A stretch of DNA of 28,149 nt from CBFGRU01 sp965651255 (GCA_965651255.1 CBFGRU010000008.1:1-28149), one strand, 5' to 3'. Positions 14,436 to 22,931 are shown, numbered from the stretch's first letter. A program made the numbers and translations. The notes: generated by a model not told the origin, from the letters alone.

Positions 14436-15007
14436 ATCGTGAACGTGCGCCGATCCGGTTGCACGGACGCCCATCGCGCAGTCGGACTGCGTGCACGAAC
14501 GTGGCCAAGACGATTGTCCAAGTCATCCTGTTCTGGGGATTCTTCCTCTTCATCGTGCCGGCGGGCATCAGTTGGCTGGAGTCGCTGGTCGGCCTGATCG
14601 ATCAGCGCTTCTCGTTCCGTGGTCAACGGGTGTTAGCCACCATGGTATTTGGCGCAGCGGGATTGCTGGGCCTCATCAGCGGTATGACGATGGCGATGAT
14701 CGGCCGAGGGACTCCGGTGCCCTTTGATTGCCCGAACGAACTGGTGGTGCGCGGCGTGTATTGCTACAACCGAAATCCGATGGTGGTGGCAGGTCTTGCC
14801 CAAGGAGTGGCCGTCGGGCTCTTTCTCGGCTCCTGGCCGGTGATCGTGTACGCGCTTCTCGGTGCTCCGGTCTGGAACTGGCTCGTTCGGCCATGGGAAG
14901 AGCGCGACCTGCTGGAGCGCTTCGGCGATTCCTATGAGCGGTACCGCAAAGCGGTGCCGTGCTGGCGCATGCGATTCGCGCCCTATCGACCCGACGAAGA
15001 GGGTTGA
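14432..15007 (+). CDS. ICMT/PEMT-like membrane methyltransferase
   Basis: 191 residues starting at GTG 14432 inside the upstream stop (GTGA). The C-terminal half carries the isoprenylcysteine/phospholipid methyltransferase pattern: NELVVRGVYCYNRNPM (RNPM at 114-117), a hydrophobic helix pair, then RPWEERDLLERFGDSYERY with the conserved Glu/Arg-Asp and FGxxYxxY motif and V-P-W. Members methylate lipids or prenylated/carboxylate groups with S-adenosylmethionine at the membrane. Three to four further hydrophobic segments precede it. The frame is open upstream to 14351 but would overlap the neighbour by 85 nt, so the coupled start is preferred. The substrate is unknown. Confidence 0.82.
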   Translation: MNRERAPIRLHGRPSRSRTACTNVAKTIVQVILFWGFFLFIVPAGISWLESLVGLIDQRFSFRGQRVLATMVFGAAGLLGLISGMTMAMIGRGTPVPFDCPNELVVRGVYCYNRNPMVVAGLAQGVAVGLFLGSWPVIVYALLGAPVWNWLVRPWEERDLLERFGDSYERYRKAVPCWRMRFAPYRPDEEG

Positions 15008-15013
15008 GCGGAC

Positions 15014-15019
15014 TACACT
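15014..15019 (+). promoter_or_regulatory. Candidate -10 for the ABC-F gene
   Basis: TACACT lies 6 nt after the methyltransferase stop and 69 nt before ATG 15089. There is no clear -35, and no strong ribosome site before the ATG. Confidence 0.3.
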
Positions 15020-15088
15020 TTCGATCTTCGGTTCAGCTCAAGATTCGTGTCCTGCTGATCGTTTTCGCGCGATCACCGCCATCGTGTC

Positions 15089-17059
15089 ATGCCACTTCTC
15101 TCGGTTGTCAACCTGCACCATGCGTACGGCGCGGACATCATCCTCGACGGGATGACGTTCTCGATTGAACCGGGAGAGAAGGTCGGCCTGGTCGGCCGCA
15201 ACGGGTGTGGGAAGACCACCCTGATGAAGATCCTGCTGGGCCAGCTCAAGCAGGACAGCGGCGAGGTGCAGTTTCAGCGTGGGGCGCGCATCGGATACCT
15301 GAGCCAGGATCCGATGCTGAACCCCAATGACACCGTGCGCGATGCGGCTGAGGGTGCGTTCGCCGAACTCCATCGTCTGCACATCGAGCAGCACGAGTTG
15401 TTTGAGCAGATGGCCACAGCTGAGGGCGAGGCGCTCGAGAAGCTGCTGAAGAAGCAGGAGAAGATTGAGACCGCGATAGAAGCCGCGGGTGGATACGCGA
15501 TCGATCACAAAGTTGAAGCGACTCTGCACGGACTTGGCTTCACGGATGAGCAGTTTGACCTGAAGGTCAGCGCACTTTCCGGTGGGCAGAAAGGACGATT
15601 GGGCCTGGCGCGACTGCTGCTGGAATCGCCCGATCTACTGCTGCTGGACGAGCCGACGAATCACCTCGACATCGCCGGCCGTGAGTGGCTGGAAGACTTT
15701 CTCGCGAACGAGTATCCCGGTGCGGTGCTGGTGGTCAGCCACGACCGGTGGCTGCTTGATCGCGTCGTGAGCCGCATCGTCGAGATTCACATGGGCGCGA
15801 TTCGCGAATACCCGGGGAACTATCACAAGTTTCTCGAACTTCGTCGCGAACGACAACTGACGCATCAGCGGGTGTACGAAAAGCAGCTCGACAAGATTCG
15901 CGCGGAAGAGCAGTTCATTGCGCGGTACAAGGCGGGGCAACGCGCCAAGCAGGCGCAGGGGCGTCTCTCCCGGCTGGAGCGGTTCAAGCGCGATGAACTC
16001 GTTGAACGCCCATTGGAACTGGAGGTGATGAAGCTCAACCTCCCCAAGGCACCGCGTTCTGGTGATCTGGTCGTTATTGCCGATGACATCGGAAAGCGGT
16101 ACGACGATAAAGTGCTGTTTCAGCACTTCACGATCTCGATTCCGAGGGGCGAACGCATCGGCATCATCGGGCCGAATGGCGCAGGGAAAACGACGCTGGT
16201 CAAGTGCATGTTGAATGAGCTGGAACCGGATGAAGGCCGTGTTCGCCTGGGGAGCCGGGTCAGTGTTGGGTATTACAAGCAGTTACACGACCATCTGGAT
16301 ATGTCATTGACGGTCTGGCAGTACCTGCAATCGGTGATCGTCGGTCTGGACGGTCAGACCAAAGCCAGTGAGCAGCAGGCACGTGATCTTGCGGGAGCAT
16401 TTCTGTTTTCCGGCAGTGAACAGGAAAAAGCGCTGGGCGATCTGTCCGGCGGCGAGCGCAGCCGCGCAGTGCTGGCGGGACTTGTGGCAGGGGCCCACAA
16501 CCTGCTGGTGCTGGACGAGCCGACGAACCACCTCGATATTCCGAGCGCGGAACGGCTGGAGCAGTCGCTTTCATCAGAGGGCGGCTATGACGGCACCTTG
16601 CTCCTGATCAGCCACGACCGAGCGCTGCTGGAATCGACCTGCTCGCAGCTCATCGTGCTGGATGGTGATGGTGGGGCGGAAGTCTTCCTTGGCAAGTACT
16701 CAGAGTGGGCGAAGCGCGAGCGTGAGCGGCGCGCTGCGCGGCAGGCAGCGGTCGCAGCCCGCACAGAGCATCGACCGGCATCCGCGAGTTCACCCTCCGG
16801 AAAGATTCCTGCTGGGAATGCTTCATCCACCAAGGGCGATTCGCCCTTCGGAAAGTGGTCGGTCGAGAAGATTGAACACCGGATCGAAGAAATCGAATCG
16901 CGGATGCGGGCGATCGACCAGTTGATGGTGGACCCGGCCGTGTACAGCGATGGATCGAAAGTGAAGCGGTTCCAGGATGAGCGGGCAGCTCTTCAGAAAG
17001 AGCTTGAGCCACTGGAGTTTGAATGGTCAACCCGTGCGGAAGAGCATGCCGGCGGCTAA
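15089..17059 (+). CDS. ABC-F family ATPase (Uup/EttA/YheS-like), two cassettes
   Basis: A 656-residue soluble protein with two ABC ATPase domains and no membrane segment. ABC-F members bind the ribosomal E site and relieve translational stalling or give antibiotic protection. Cassette 1: Walker A GRNGCGKTT (36-44), signature LSGGQ (163-167), Walker B LLLLDEPTNHLD (183-194), switch SHD (217-219). The linker with the tRNA-interacting helices is at ~245-310. Cassette 2: Walker A GPNGAGKT (361-368), LSGGE (452-456), LLVLDEPTNHLD (472-483), SHD (508-510). A low-complexity Ala/Ser stretch (~545-580) leads to a C-terminal coiled coil (~590-652), as in Uup. Both catalytic sites are intact. It ends before a hairpin shared with the convergent anti-sigma gene. 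Confidence 0.94.
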   Translation: MPLLSVVNLHHAYGADIILDGMTFSIEPGEKVGLVGRNGCGKTTLMKILLGQLKQDSGEVQFQRGARIGYLSQDPMLNPNDTVRDAAEGAFAELHRLHIEQHELFEQMATAEGEALEKLLKKQEKIETAIEAAGGYAIDHKVEATLHGLGFTDEQFDLKVSALSGGQKGRLGLARLLLESPDLLLLDEPTNHLDIAGREWLEDFLANEYPGAVLVVSHDRWLLDRVVSRIVEIHMGAIREYPGNYHKFLELRRERQLTHQRVYEKQLDKIRAEEQFIARYKAGQRAKQAQGRLSRLERFKRDELVERPLELEVMKLNLPKAPRSGDLVVIADDIGKRYDDKVLFQHFTISIPRGERIGIIGPNGAGKTTLVKCMLNELEPDEGRVRLGSRVSVGYYKQLHDHLDMSLTVWQYLQSVIVGLDGQTKASEQQARDLAGAFLFSGSEQEKALGDLSGGERSRAVLAGLVAGAHNLLVLDEPTNHLDIPSAERLEQSLSSEGGYDGTLLLISHDRALLESTCSQLIVLDGDGGAEVFLGKYSEWAKRERERRAARQAAVAARTEHRPASASSPSGKIPAGNASSTKGDSPFGKWSVEKIEHRIEEIESRMRAIDQLMVDPAVYSDGSKVKRFQDERAALQKELEPLEFEWSTRAEEHAGG

Positions 17060-17106
17060 GGGGTTGAACAGACAGTGTTGCTGAATGCGTTGGCGAGGTC
17101 GTACAA

Positions 17107-17146
17107 CGAAACGCCCCGCATCTTGAAAGAGATACGGGGCGGTTCG
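17107..17146. terminator. Hairpin between convergent ABC-F and anti-sigma genes
   Basis: CGCCCCG (17112-17118) pairs with CGGGGCG (17135-17141), extended by outer CGAA/TTCG across one mismatch and an inner partly paired region. It lies between the + stop at 17059 and the - stop at 17192 and could serve both. T-runs are short (GATTT on +), so strength is uncertain. Confidence 0.55.
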
Positions 17147-17191
17147 ATTTCTGAGCGTCTGATGCGGAAGCGTGTGTTGTCGGAACACTTC

Positions 17192-18037
17192 TCAGGTGGC
17201 GAGTACCACGAGTCCGGAACCGCGTTCAACGATCTCCCATGATGCGGCAGCGAGTACCGTCTTTGCCAGCGAATCGAGGCGAATGCTCGCCAGACGACTC
17301 GGCGTCACGTTGAAGTCGCGAAGTTCCTGAACGGACCCATCCTCGTAACGGACCCGGACCGTGTACGACCCATTGCGAAGGCCCATCGTGTTCACGAACA
17401 CGGAGTTGGTTGCCTCGTTGATGTACATCGTTGCCTGGCCGGGAACGGTTGTTTCCGCGGGCTTGAACACAACATGATGAACATTCGGGTTGGCAAGGAA
17501 GTCTTCAAAGTCCGGGCCAATCAGGCGGCGAAGCTGCTCCTCCGACTGCTTCTGAAGCGCAAGTGCGCCGATATCCCGGCCCGCGCGGACCGCGTCGGAG
17601 TACATGTAGAGCACGACCACCAGCGATGCGAGCAGCATGAACGATGCTGCACGCCAGAACAGCAATGAACCGGAACTGGACGCTCGCTTGACCGTTCCGT
17701 CAGCGGAGACGTTGGCGGCCTTGCCGGAGCGGTTGCGGCCGATGGTCGCCAAGGGCGCCAGTTCCACCTGCTCCTGCTGGATCGCTTCCATCACGCGATC
17801 GATGACCTTTTCGCGCAGGGCTGAACTGGGCTCTTCCAGCGAGAAGAACATCGGATCAACCGCCCACCGTGCCTGCAGCGCGATGATCTCGTCCTGAATC
17901 GCCGCTGACGCTTCGCGGAGCGAGCGTGCATACATCTCCGACTCGATCTCATCCAGCAGCCCGTACACATCGAGGGCGGCCAGCTTGATCAGTTCTTCGC
18001 GGGTCATGTGTCGTGACGAGGTCATACGGAAATCCAT
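17192..18037 (-). CDS. Membrane anti-sigma factor, RskA-like
   Basis: 281 residues from ATG 18037; internal ATGs at 18025 and 18007 are alternatives. Residues ~10-90 are helical, beginning TREELIKLAALDVYGLLDEIE, the usual anti-sigma N-terminal pattern that binds the sigma factor in the cytoplasm. One TM helix (~124-147, LLFWRAASFMLLASLVVVL) leads to a ~130-residue extracytoplasmic beta domain resembling anti-sigma-K factors (NATNSVF-, GSYTVRVRYEDGS-type strands). No HxxxCxxC zinc motif is present, so it is not a ZAS-type factor. It follows the ECF sigma gene by 97 bp on the same strand, the standard pairing. Release of the sigma would be by proteolysis or a conformational signal; the signal is unknown. 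Confidence 0.82.
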   Translation of the reverse strand: MDFRMTSSRHMTREELIKLAALDVYGLLDEIESEMYARSLREASAAIQDEIIALQARWAVDPMFFSLEEPSSALREKVIDRVMEAIQQEQVELAPLATIGRNRSGKAANVSADGTVKRASSSGSLLFWRAASFMLLASLVVVLYMYSDAVRAGRDIGALALQKQSEEQLRRLIGPDFEDFLANPNVHHVVFKPAETTVPGQATMYINEATNSVFVNTMGLRNGSYTVRVRYEDGSVQELRDFNVTPSRLASIRLDSLAKTVLAAASWEIVERGSGLVVLAT

Positions 18038-18134
18038 TCGCAGGGAGGTGCCCAGAGGTTCCCGGCACCCGGTTTCATGGTCTGATTTTCCAGCATTTGA
18101 GCCAAGATTCCTCTATACGCAAGAAGTTCCGGGA

Positions 18135-18731
18135 CTACATCGCCTGATCGGCATCGGACCGATCCCGCAGTCGGGCCAGACCGCGACTCAAAGCCGACTT
18201 GATCGTGCCGAGCGGGGCGTCGAGCTGTTCGCTGATTTCGCGCAGGGTGAAACCGTGAAAATACGACTTCTCGATCACCAATCGCTGCAGCTCCGGTAGT
18301 TCGGTGATCCGGTCCATCAGGGCGGAGCTTCGATCGCGATCAATCATCGACTGTTCCGGCTGCTCGTCTGCGGCAGGAGGGGCCCACTCCTGTTCGAGCT
18401 GACTCTGATTCGGTCTGGCTCCGCGACGCCTCAATTGATCGATCAGGTGACGCCGGGCAATCAGCATGACCCAGGTCACCAGCTTGGCCCGATGGGGGTC
18501 AAAGCGGTCAGCCGATTGCCAGAGGCGAACAAACACCTCCTGTACGGCATCCTCTGCCTCGGCTCGACTGCTCAGAACCTGCCGGGCAACTTTGTACACC
18601 AGGGCACCGAAACGGTCGTACAGCTCAGCGATTGCGGCTTCCTCGCCAGCAGAAATGCGCTGCATCAGCAGCCACTCTTCCTTGGCGGAATCTTCGGCTG
18701 GCGACCCAGATGGCTTGGAACGGTCAGGCAT
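18135..18731 (-). CDS. ECF RNA polymerase sigma factor
   Basis: 198 residues. Region 2 (~30-102) has AELYDRFGALVYKVARQVL and AEDAVQEVFVRLWQSADRFD, which bind core polymerase and the -10. Region 4 (~137-190) has ELPELQRLVIEKSYFHGFTL and the helix-turn-helix LREISEQLDAPLGTIKSALS, which reads the -35. The linker is short and there is no region 1 or 3, so this is group 4 (ECF), closest in style to SigK-type factors paired with RskA-like anti-sigmas. That pairing is seen here with the downstream gene. A candidate housekeeping-type promoter with a palindrome lies upstream (18804-18832). Targets are unknown; the prepilin gene on the opposite side is a possible one. Confidence 0.94.
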   Translation of the reverse strand: MPDRSKPSGSPAEDSAKEEWLLMQRISAGEEAAIAELYDRFGALVYKVARQVLSSRAEAEDAVQEVFVRLWQSADRFDPHRAKLVTWVMLIARRHLIDQLRRRGARPNQSQLEQEWAPPAADEQPEQSMIDRDRSSALMDRITELPELQRLVIEKSYFHGFTLREISEQLDAPLGTIKSALSRGLARLRDRSDADQAM

Positions 18732-18803
18732 CGTTGTTCAGAAAGCCCATGGACCGGCTCCATCAGCGGTCGGGCTCACCTTGATGATCTCCTCAGGGAC
18801 CAG

Positions 18804-18832
18804 ATTCTACGCGATGAGGGGGAATCCCCCAA
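18804..18832 (-). promoter_or_regulatory. Promoter of the ECF sigma gene with overlapping palindrome
   Basis: On the minus strand TTGGGG (18832-18827), a 17-nt spacer and TAGAAT (18809-18804) form a good promoter about 66 nt upstream of ATG 18731 (start point to ATG). The perfect palindrome GGGGG-AAT-CCCCC (18818-18830) overlaps the -35 and spacer and is a candidate operator. Confidence 0.5.
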
Positions 18833-18979
18833 TAAAAAGAGAGGATGTCTCCTTGCCTCATTCCTCGGGGTATGATAAAGGTGGGTCCGTTCCGCAGAAC
18901 GACTCACGACTGCTGCAGGTGGGACAAGCCAGTTCGCCGCGCAGTCTGCTTCGCTGAACCGAAGACACGAGGATGGCGC

Positions 18980-19777
18980 GTGATCTTGGTGAATCGACGA
19001 AAGACACCGGTGTTCAACACAACTCATCGAGTTGAGCACTCATGCCGCGCACGAGGGTTCACGCTGCTCGAGTTGGTCATTGTGATGGCGATCACGGTGA
19101 TTCTTGCGGGCTTGCTCATGCCGGCTCTGAACGGACTGCGGGAACATACCAATCGCGTGGTCAGTGCGGGCAACATGCGGCAGATCGGCATGGGTCTCAC
19201 GATGTATTCGACTGATCACAGCGGCCGCCTTCCGTATTCAGCGCTTCTGCGCAGCGGCGACCCGCGCCATCTGCAGGAGATGGCCACGTTGCGGCTCGCA
19301 CGGGTTCGCGGCCAGTTTGAGCACGTCGGATCGACCAACGTGTATGTCAACACGTTCGGATGGGATGGCCTCGGCCTGCTCTACCACTTCTCCTATCTCA
19401 ACGTCGGGGAATCGTTCTACTGCCCCAACAACTCCGGTGAGCACAGCTTCGATCGCTATTCGGCAGAGTTCTTCCGTGAAGGCACGCGCATCATTGGTAA
19501 CTACCAGTACCGCGGTGATGTTGACATCACCGTGTCGGCCAAGCCCCTTCTGACGTTTGATCGTGATCCGCGCAAGGTCTTTCTGACCGATAGTTTGCGA
19601 ACGCAGCAGGATGTGAACTTCGACGATGGGTACAACCTTCTCCGAGGCGACTTGTCGGTGAACTGGTTTACCGATCGCAAACGTTCGCTGTACAACCAAC
19701 TGCCCAACGGTGCGGTCAACGGTCCTGATGAAGCCACGGTCTACAGCGAGATCTGGCAGTTCTTTGATGAGAACTGA
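18980..19777 (+). CDS. Prepilin-type protein (type IV pilin / pseudopilin N-terminal domain)
   Basis: 265 residues from GTG 18980, chosen because GAGG (18969-18972) sits 7 nt upstream and because it gives a 26-residue leader. ATG-less extension to 18845 is open but has no support. The leader ends in RARG, followed by FTLLELVIVMAITVILAGLL (the mature N-terminal helix with Glu5), the classic site for prepilin peptidase cleavage and N-methylation. The helix continues LMPALNGLREHTNRVVSAGNMRQIGMGLTMY, then a globular domain of ~200 residues with FYCPNNSG near its middle. It probably assembles in, or regulates, a type II secretion-like or type IV pilus system elsewhere in the genome, or is one of the many planctomycete orphan prepilins. 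The C-terminal domain is not recognised. Confidence 0.85.
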   Translation: MILVNRRKTPVFNTTHRVEHSCRARGFTLLELVIVMAITVILAGLLMPALNGLREHTNRVVSAGNMRQIGMGLTMYSTDHSGRLPYSALLRSGDPRHLQEMATLRLARVRGQFEHVGSTNVYVNTFGWDGLGLLYHFSYLNVGESFYCPNNSGEHSFDRYSAEFFREGTRIIGNYQYRGDVDITVSAKPLLTFDRDPRKVFLTDSLRTQQDVNFDDGYNLLRGDLSVNWFTDRKRSLYNQLPNGAVNGPDEATVYSEIWQFFDEN

Positions 19778-19846
19778 ACTCGTTCCGCACTCTTGCAGCA
19801 TGAACTGGTTCGCATGGTGCTCGATCCCTGGCAGGGTCGCAGTGTG

Positions 19847-20821
19847 ATGGCGCAACGTCGCGCCCTGGTGACCGGTTGCGCGGGGTTCATCGGCTCGGCA
19901 GTGGCTCGCGCGTTGCTGGATCGGGGAGATGAGGTCGTTGGTCTTGACAACTTCGATCCGTTCTACGCGCGCTCACTGAAAGAAGAGAATCTGCAGTCGC
20001 TCCGGACGTATGCCGGATTCAGCTTCAGCGAAGTTGATGTGTGTTCACATCAGGCGATCGACGAGTTGTTTGCTTTGCATAGGCCGCGGACGGTGTACCA
20101 CTTGGCCGCACTGGCCGGAGTGCGCCCCAGTCTGCGGGAACCCGCACGCTATGCAGCCGTCAATGTTGAGGGCACCGTCAACCTGCTCGAGGCGGCCCGT
20201 CGAATCGAAGGTCTTCGGTTCATTCTGGCGTCGAGTTCGAGCGTGTACGGAAACAGTTGCACCGCGCCGTTCTCTGAGGATGATCGAGTTGATAGTCCGA
20301 TCAGTCCGTATGCTGCCACCAAACGCGCTGCGGAATTGATCGCGCACACCTACAGCAGCGTTTATGGAATGCCGATTGCGTGCCTGCGATTCTTCACCGT
20401 GTACGGTCCTGCGCAGCGACCTGATCTGGCGATCATGAAGTTCATGCGACTGATTGCCCGGGGTGAAGACATCCCCCGGTTCGGCAGCGCATCGACCAGT
20501 CGAGATTACACCTACATTGATGACATCGTGCGCGGAGTGCTGGCGAGTGCCGAGCGCATCGGGCAGGATGACATCGGACAGTTCCGCATCTGGAATCTGG
20601 GAAACTCATCGCCCGTGCAACTAGGCGATCTGATTGACATGATTGCCCAGGTCGTCGGAAAACCCGCGCGTGTTTCATCGCAGCCGATGCAGCCCGGCGA
20701 TGTCGATCAAACGTGGGCGGACCTGTCCCGTTCCGAACGGGACCTTGGCTATCAACCGGTCATGCCGTTTCGCGACGGCCTTGAGCGACAGTGGAACTGG
20801 CTGAAGCCGCGGTTGAGCTGA
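19847..20821 (+). CDS. NAD-dependent sugar epimerase, UDP-glucuronate 4-epimerase-like
   Basis: 324 residues of the extended short-chain dehydrogenase family. The nucleotide-binding motif GCAGFIG (10-16) is at the N-terminus, VVGLDNFDPFY (30-40) is typical of UDP-glucuronate 4-epimerases, SSSSVYG (129-135) and YxxxK (Y155, K159) supply the catalytic Ser-Tyr-Lys, and RFFTVYGPAQRPDLAIMKF (about 181-199) matches the UDP-hexuronate epimerase substrate loop. The product would be UDP-galacturonate for surface polysaccharide. The start at ATG 19847 gives the canonical N-terminus; ATG 19814 and TTG 19793 are also open but add a hydrophilic extension, and no strong ribosome site decides. It lies 69 bp after the prepilin stop. 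UDP-glucose 4-epimerase activity cannot be excluded. Confidence 0.9.
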   Translation: MAQRRALVTGCAGFIGSAVARALLDRGDEVVGLDNFDPFYARSLKEENLQSLRTYAGFSFSEVDVCSHQAIDELFALHRPRTVYHLAALAGVRPSLREPARYAAVNVEGTVNLLEAARRIEGLRFILASSSSVYGNSCTAPFSEDDRVDSPISPYAATKRAAELIAHTYSSVYGMPIACLRFFTVYGPAQRPDLAIMKFMRLIARGEDIPRFGSASTSRDYTYIDDIVRGVLASAERIGQDDIGQFRIWNLGNSSPVQLGDLIDMIAQVVGKPARVSSQPMQPGDVDQTWADLSRSERDLGYQPVMPFRDGLERQWNWLKPRLS

Positions 20822-20836
20822 GCGCACCTGATTCCA

Positions 20837-21838
20837 TCACTCACGAGTTGGCAATGTGCTCTTAGGCCGCCTGCGAATGGTTGCTGCATGGAGCCGATGT
20901 CGGCCGAAACCGGGGTCAACCAGGTCGTAGTCGATCGCTTCCAGTTGGGGTCCGATCAGGAGCTGATCGATATGGAGGAGAGGAAATGTTCGATGAAAAG
21001 ATGCGCCGTACCCATGGCCTGCCAGGTCGAAGGCGTGTCTGAATGACGGAAACATGGTGCGCAGACTCCATGATCCGCGTGGAATGTTGGCATCACCCAC
21101 GACCAGGTCCGCGATGGGGATCCCGGGCGCGACATCGTCGAGGGCTTTCCGAACTCGCGCTGCGACCTCGGCGCGAGGCCGAAAGGGATCTGAAGGCAGA
21201 TCAATCAGCAAGATTCGAGTCGGACGCCCGAGTTGCTCGGTTGTATCGATCTCCGCATACGCCAGCGTGATGTCGTCTTCACGGAGGATCCGCTCCATGC
21301 GAAGAATCGGCAACCGCGTGAAGATGCCGAAACCGTTGATGCGCGAACCTCCGTTCCCGTTGAGCCATTGACGAATCCCCTGATGCCCGGTGATGGCGCC
21401 TGGATGTGACAGGATCGTGATCAACGCATCCTGTTCGATCATCACATCAATCACGCGATCGTACTCATCGGGTGAGGGGTGATTGTCGGTCCAGTGCATG
21501 ATGCGGACACCGTCCGCCTGAGTACGGTCAGTCCATGTAAATCGGTGCTCGATCATCGCGAACCAGAAGGTGATTGCGATCAATACGATGAACGCCCCGC
21601 CGCCCGCGACCATCCGGGATCGCCGTGGCGCGCATGGCCTGAGAAACTGCAGTGACATGAGCAGCAACATCGTGAGCACCGGCACGGGTGATGGTGTCCA
21701 CGCCAGCCATTGGCTCCACGCCCACCGATCGGAAGCGACCTGCCCGATAATCCACGCTGCGATCACCGAGACCAGAAGCCCGGAAGCCAACCACCACCCC
21801 GCGAGCATGATGAATCGGAAGGTCCTACAGGCCTTCAC
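20837..21838 (-). CDS. Membrane protein with degenerate endonuclease/exonuclease/phosphatase (EEP) fold
   Basis: 333 residues from GTG 21838; TTG 21844 is equally possible because AAGGAG sits at 21849-21854, and the frame is open to 21886. Three hydrophobic helices (about 10-32, 49-66, 78-94) precede an EEP-like domain. The pattern is MHWTDNHPSPDEYDRVIDVM (family N near 119), GIFTRLPILRM, LLIDLPSDPF, LVVGDANIPR (D249-x-N251, the GDxN motif), and LLHIDQLLIG, with H314 in GRHRLH near the end. The position where active members have VIALQE reads LITILSHPG, so the metal-binding Glu appears absent, and SDH is replaced. It may be inactive or repurposed. The start of the next gene on + is divergent from it; the epimerase stop is 15 bp away. 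Confidence 0.78.
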   Translation of the reverse strand: MKACRTFRFIMLAGWWLASGLLVSVIAAWIIGQVASDRWAWSQWLAWTPSPVPVLTMLLLMSLQFLRPCAPRRSRMVAGGGAFIVLIAITFWFAMIEHRFTWTDRTQADGVRIMHWTDNHPSPDEYDRVIDVMIEQDALITILSHPGAITGHQGIRQWLNGNGGSRINGFGIFTRLPILRMERILREDDITLAYAEIDTTEQLGRPTRILLIDLPSDPFRPRAEVAARVRKALDDVAPGIPIADLVVGDANIPRGSWSLRTMFPSFRHAFDLAGHGYGASFHRTFPLLHIDQLLIGPQLEAIDYDLVDPGFGRHRLHAATIRRRPKSTLPTRE

Positions 21839-22178
21839 GGTCAACGTACTCCTTGAGTCAGCATGACGGGGTGAACAGTGGGCCACTGGTCGGTCGTTCT
21901 TTATCGGTCAGATTCCAACATCTGAATGTGAAGGTAGTTAAGAGAATCGGCCTTGAGATTGGCTATTCGGGGCATGTACGGCGAATCTCGCCGGGTCGAA
22001 TGCAAAACTCCTTCTGATTTTCGACTTTTGGGTTGCCGGATGAGGGTCTTTCGCTCATACTCTGGAGGTCTCATCTGGTTCGTCCAGAAGTGAGATTGCT
22101 CATGCTGCGGCCGCGTTGCCGTGGCTCGCTCGCAACGAAACGGTATACAGCCCTCAAGACATGCAGGAGGATGAGAAG
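21839..22178. promoter_or_regulatory. 340-bp divergent intergenic region
   Basis: Between the EEP-like gene (-) and the PEP-CTERM-like gene (+). It contains a good + promoter (22033-22061), a leader with a CTGG-TTCGT-CCAG hairpin (22076-22088), a 16-nt dyad CAGAT-TCCAAC-ATCTG (21909-21924), and an AT-rich stretch around 22010-22030. No coding sequence is convincing in either direction. Confidence 0.5.
22033..22061 (+). promoter_or_regulatory. Sigma70-type promoter of the PEP-CTERM-like gene
   Basis: TTGCCG (22033-22038), a 17-nt spacer and CATACT (22056-22061). Start near 22068 gives a ~110-nt leader to ATG 22179, long enough for RNA-level control. Confidence 0.55.
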
Positions 22179-22853
22179 ATGAAGAGTTACGTTTTGGCCA
22201 GTGCCGCCGCAATGTTTGTGGCTTCGTCGGCGATGGCTGGTGACCTGCTTTGGGACAACGGCGATTGGGATCCGAACATGCCCGACGCCAACGGTATCAG
22301 CTCGATTCTCAGCACCGAGTTTGACCGTGCCGTCCTCAGCGATGTGACGTTCGACACCGCGGTGAACCTGACCGGCTTCCAGTTCGATGGATTCTGGCAG
22401 TTCGCCCAGACGGCCGGCACGGGTGTGCGGCTTTGGCTCCGTGGTGACAACGGCGGAACGCCCGGCGACATCATCACCGAGTTGACCACGACCAATTACA
22501 ACGAGTCGCTGACTGGCGGAACGGCGTTCAATCGTCCGATCGCTCGCAGTGCCATGGATATCACCGGAGCGGACAATATCGCGGCCGGTACCTACTGGCT
22601 GGAATGGTCAATGGAAGGACCGGCTGGTGACAACTACTTCCACCTGACCAGCTACGGATCGAACAACCTGCTCGGTGAGCAGTTCTGGTTCCGCTATGGC
22701 GATTTCGGCAACGAACTTCTCGCAGGCGACAACCTCACCGGCAGCCCCGTTGAGTTGAACTTCAAGCTCTTCGGCACGGTCGTTCCGACCCCCGGCGCGC
22801 TCGCCTTGCTCGGTCTTGCAGGTCTTGCCTCCCGTCGTCGTCGTCGCGCGTGA
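22179..22853 (+). CDS. Secreted protein with PEP-CTERM-like sorting tail
   Basis: 224 residues from ATG 22179; AGGAGG (22165-22170) is 8 nt upstream. A further open frame to 22116 lacks support. MKSYVLASAAAMFVASSAMA is a Sec signal peptide with an AMA cleavage site. The mature part is acidic, rich in Trp, Asn, Gly and Thr (LWDNGDWDPNMPDANG, GVRLWLRGDNGGTPG, GTYWLEWSMEGPAGDN), with the beta-sandwich look of planctomycete PEP-CTERM proteins. The tail VVPTPGALALLGLAGLASRR plus basic residues is the PEP-CTERM pattern: Pro motif, hydrophobic helix, Arg cluster. PTP replaces the PEP motif, which is common in planctomycetes. Exosortase-type processing and surface or matrix location are inferred. A strong terminator follows. 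Confidence 0.88.
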   Translation: MKSYVLASAAAMFVASSAMAGDLLWDNGDWDPNMPDANGISSILSTEFDRAVLSDVTFDTAVNLTGFQFDGFWQFAQTAGTGVRLWLRGDNGGTPGDIITELTTTNYNESLTGGTAFNRPIARSAMDITGADNIAAGTYWLEWSMEGPAGDNYFHLTSYGSNNLLGEQFWFRYGDFGNELLAGDNLTGSPVELNFKLFGTVVPTPGALALLGLAGLASRRRRRA

Positions 22854-22894
22854 TTTGATCACGAACACGTCGATTGACATGCTCGAATCGATTC

Positions 22895-22931
22895 AGCACC
22901 CCGGCGTTCATCGTCGGGGTGCTGTCGTTTT
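22895..22931 (+). terminator. Rho-independent terminator after the PEP-CTERM-like gene
   Basis: AGCACCCCGGCG (22895-22906) pairs with CGTCGGGGTGCT (22912-22923) through 12 bp with one G-U, loop TTCAT, followed by GTCGTTTT. Confidence 0.85.
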
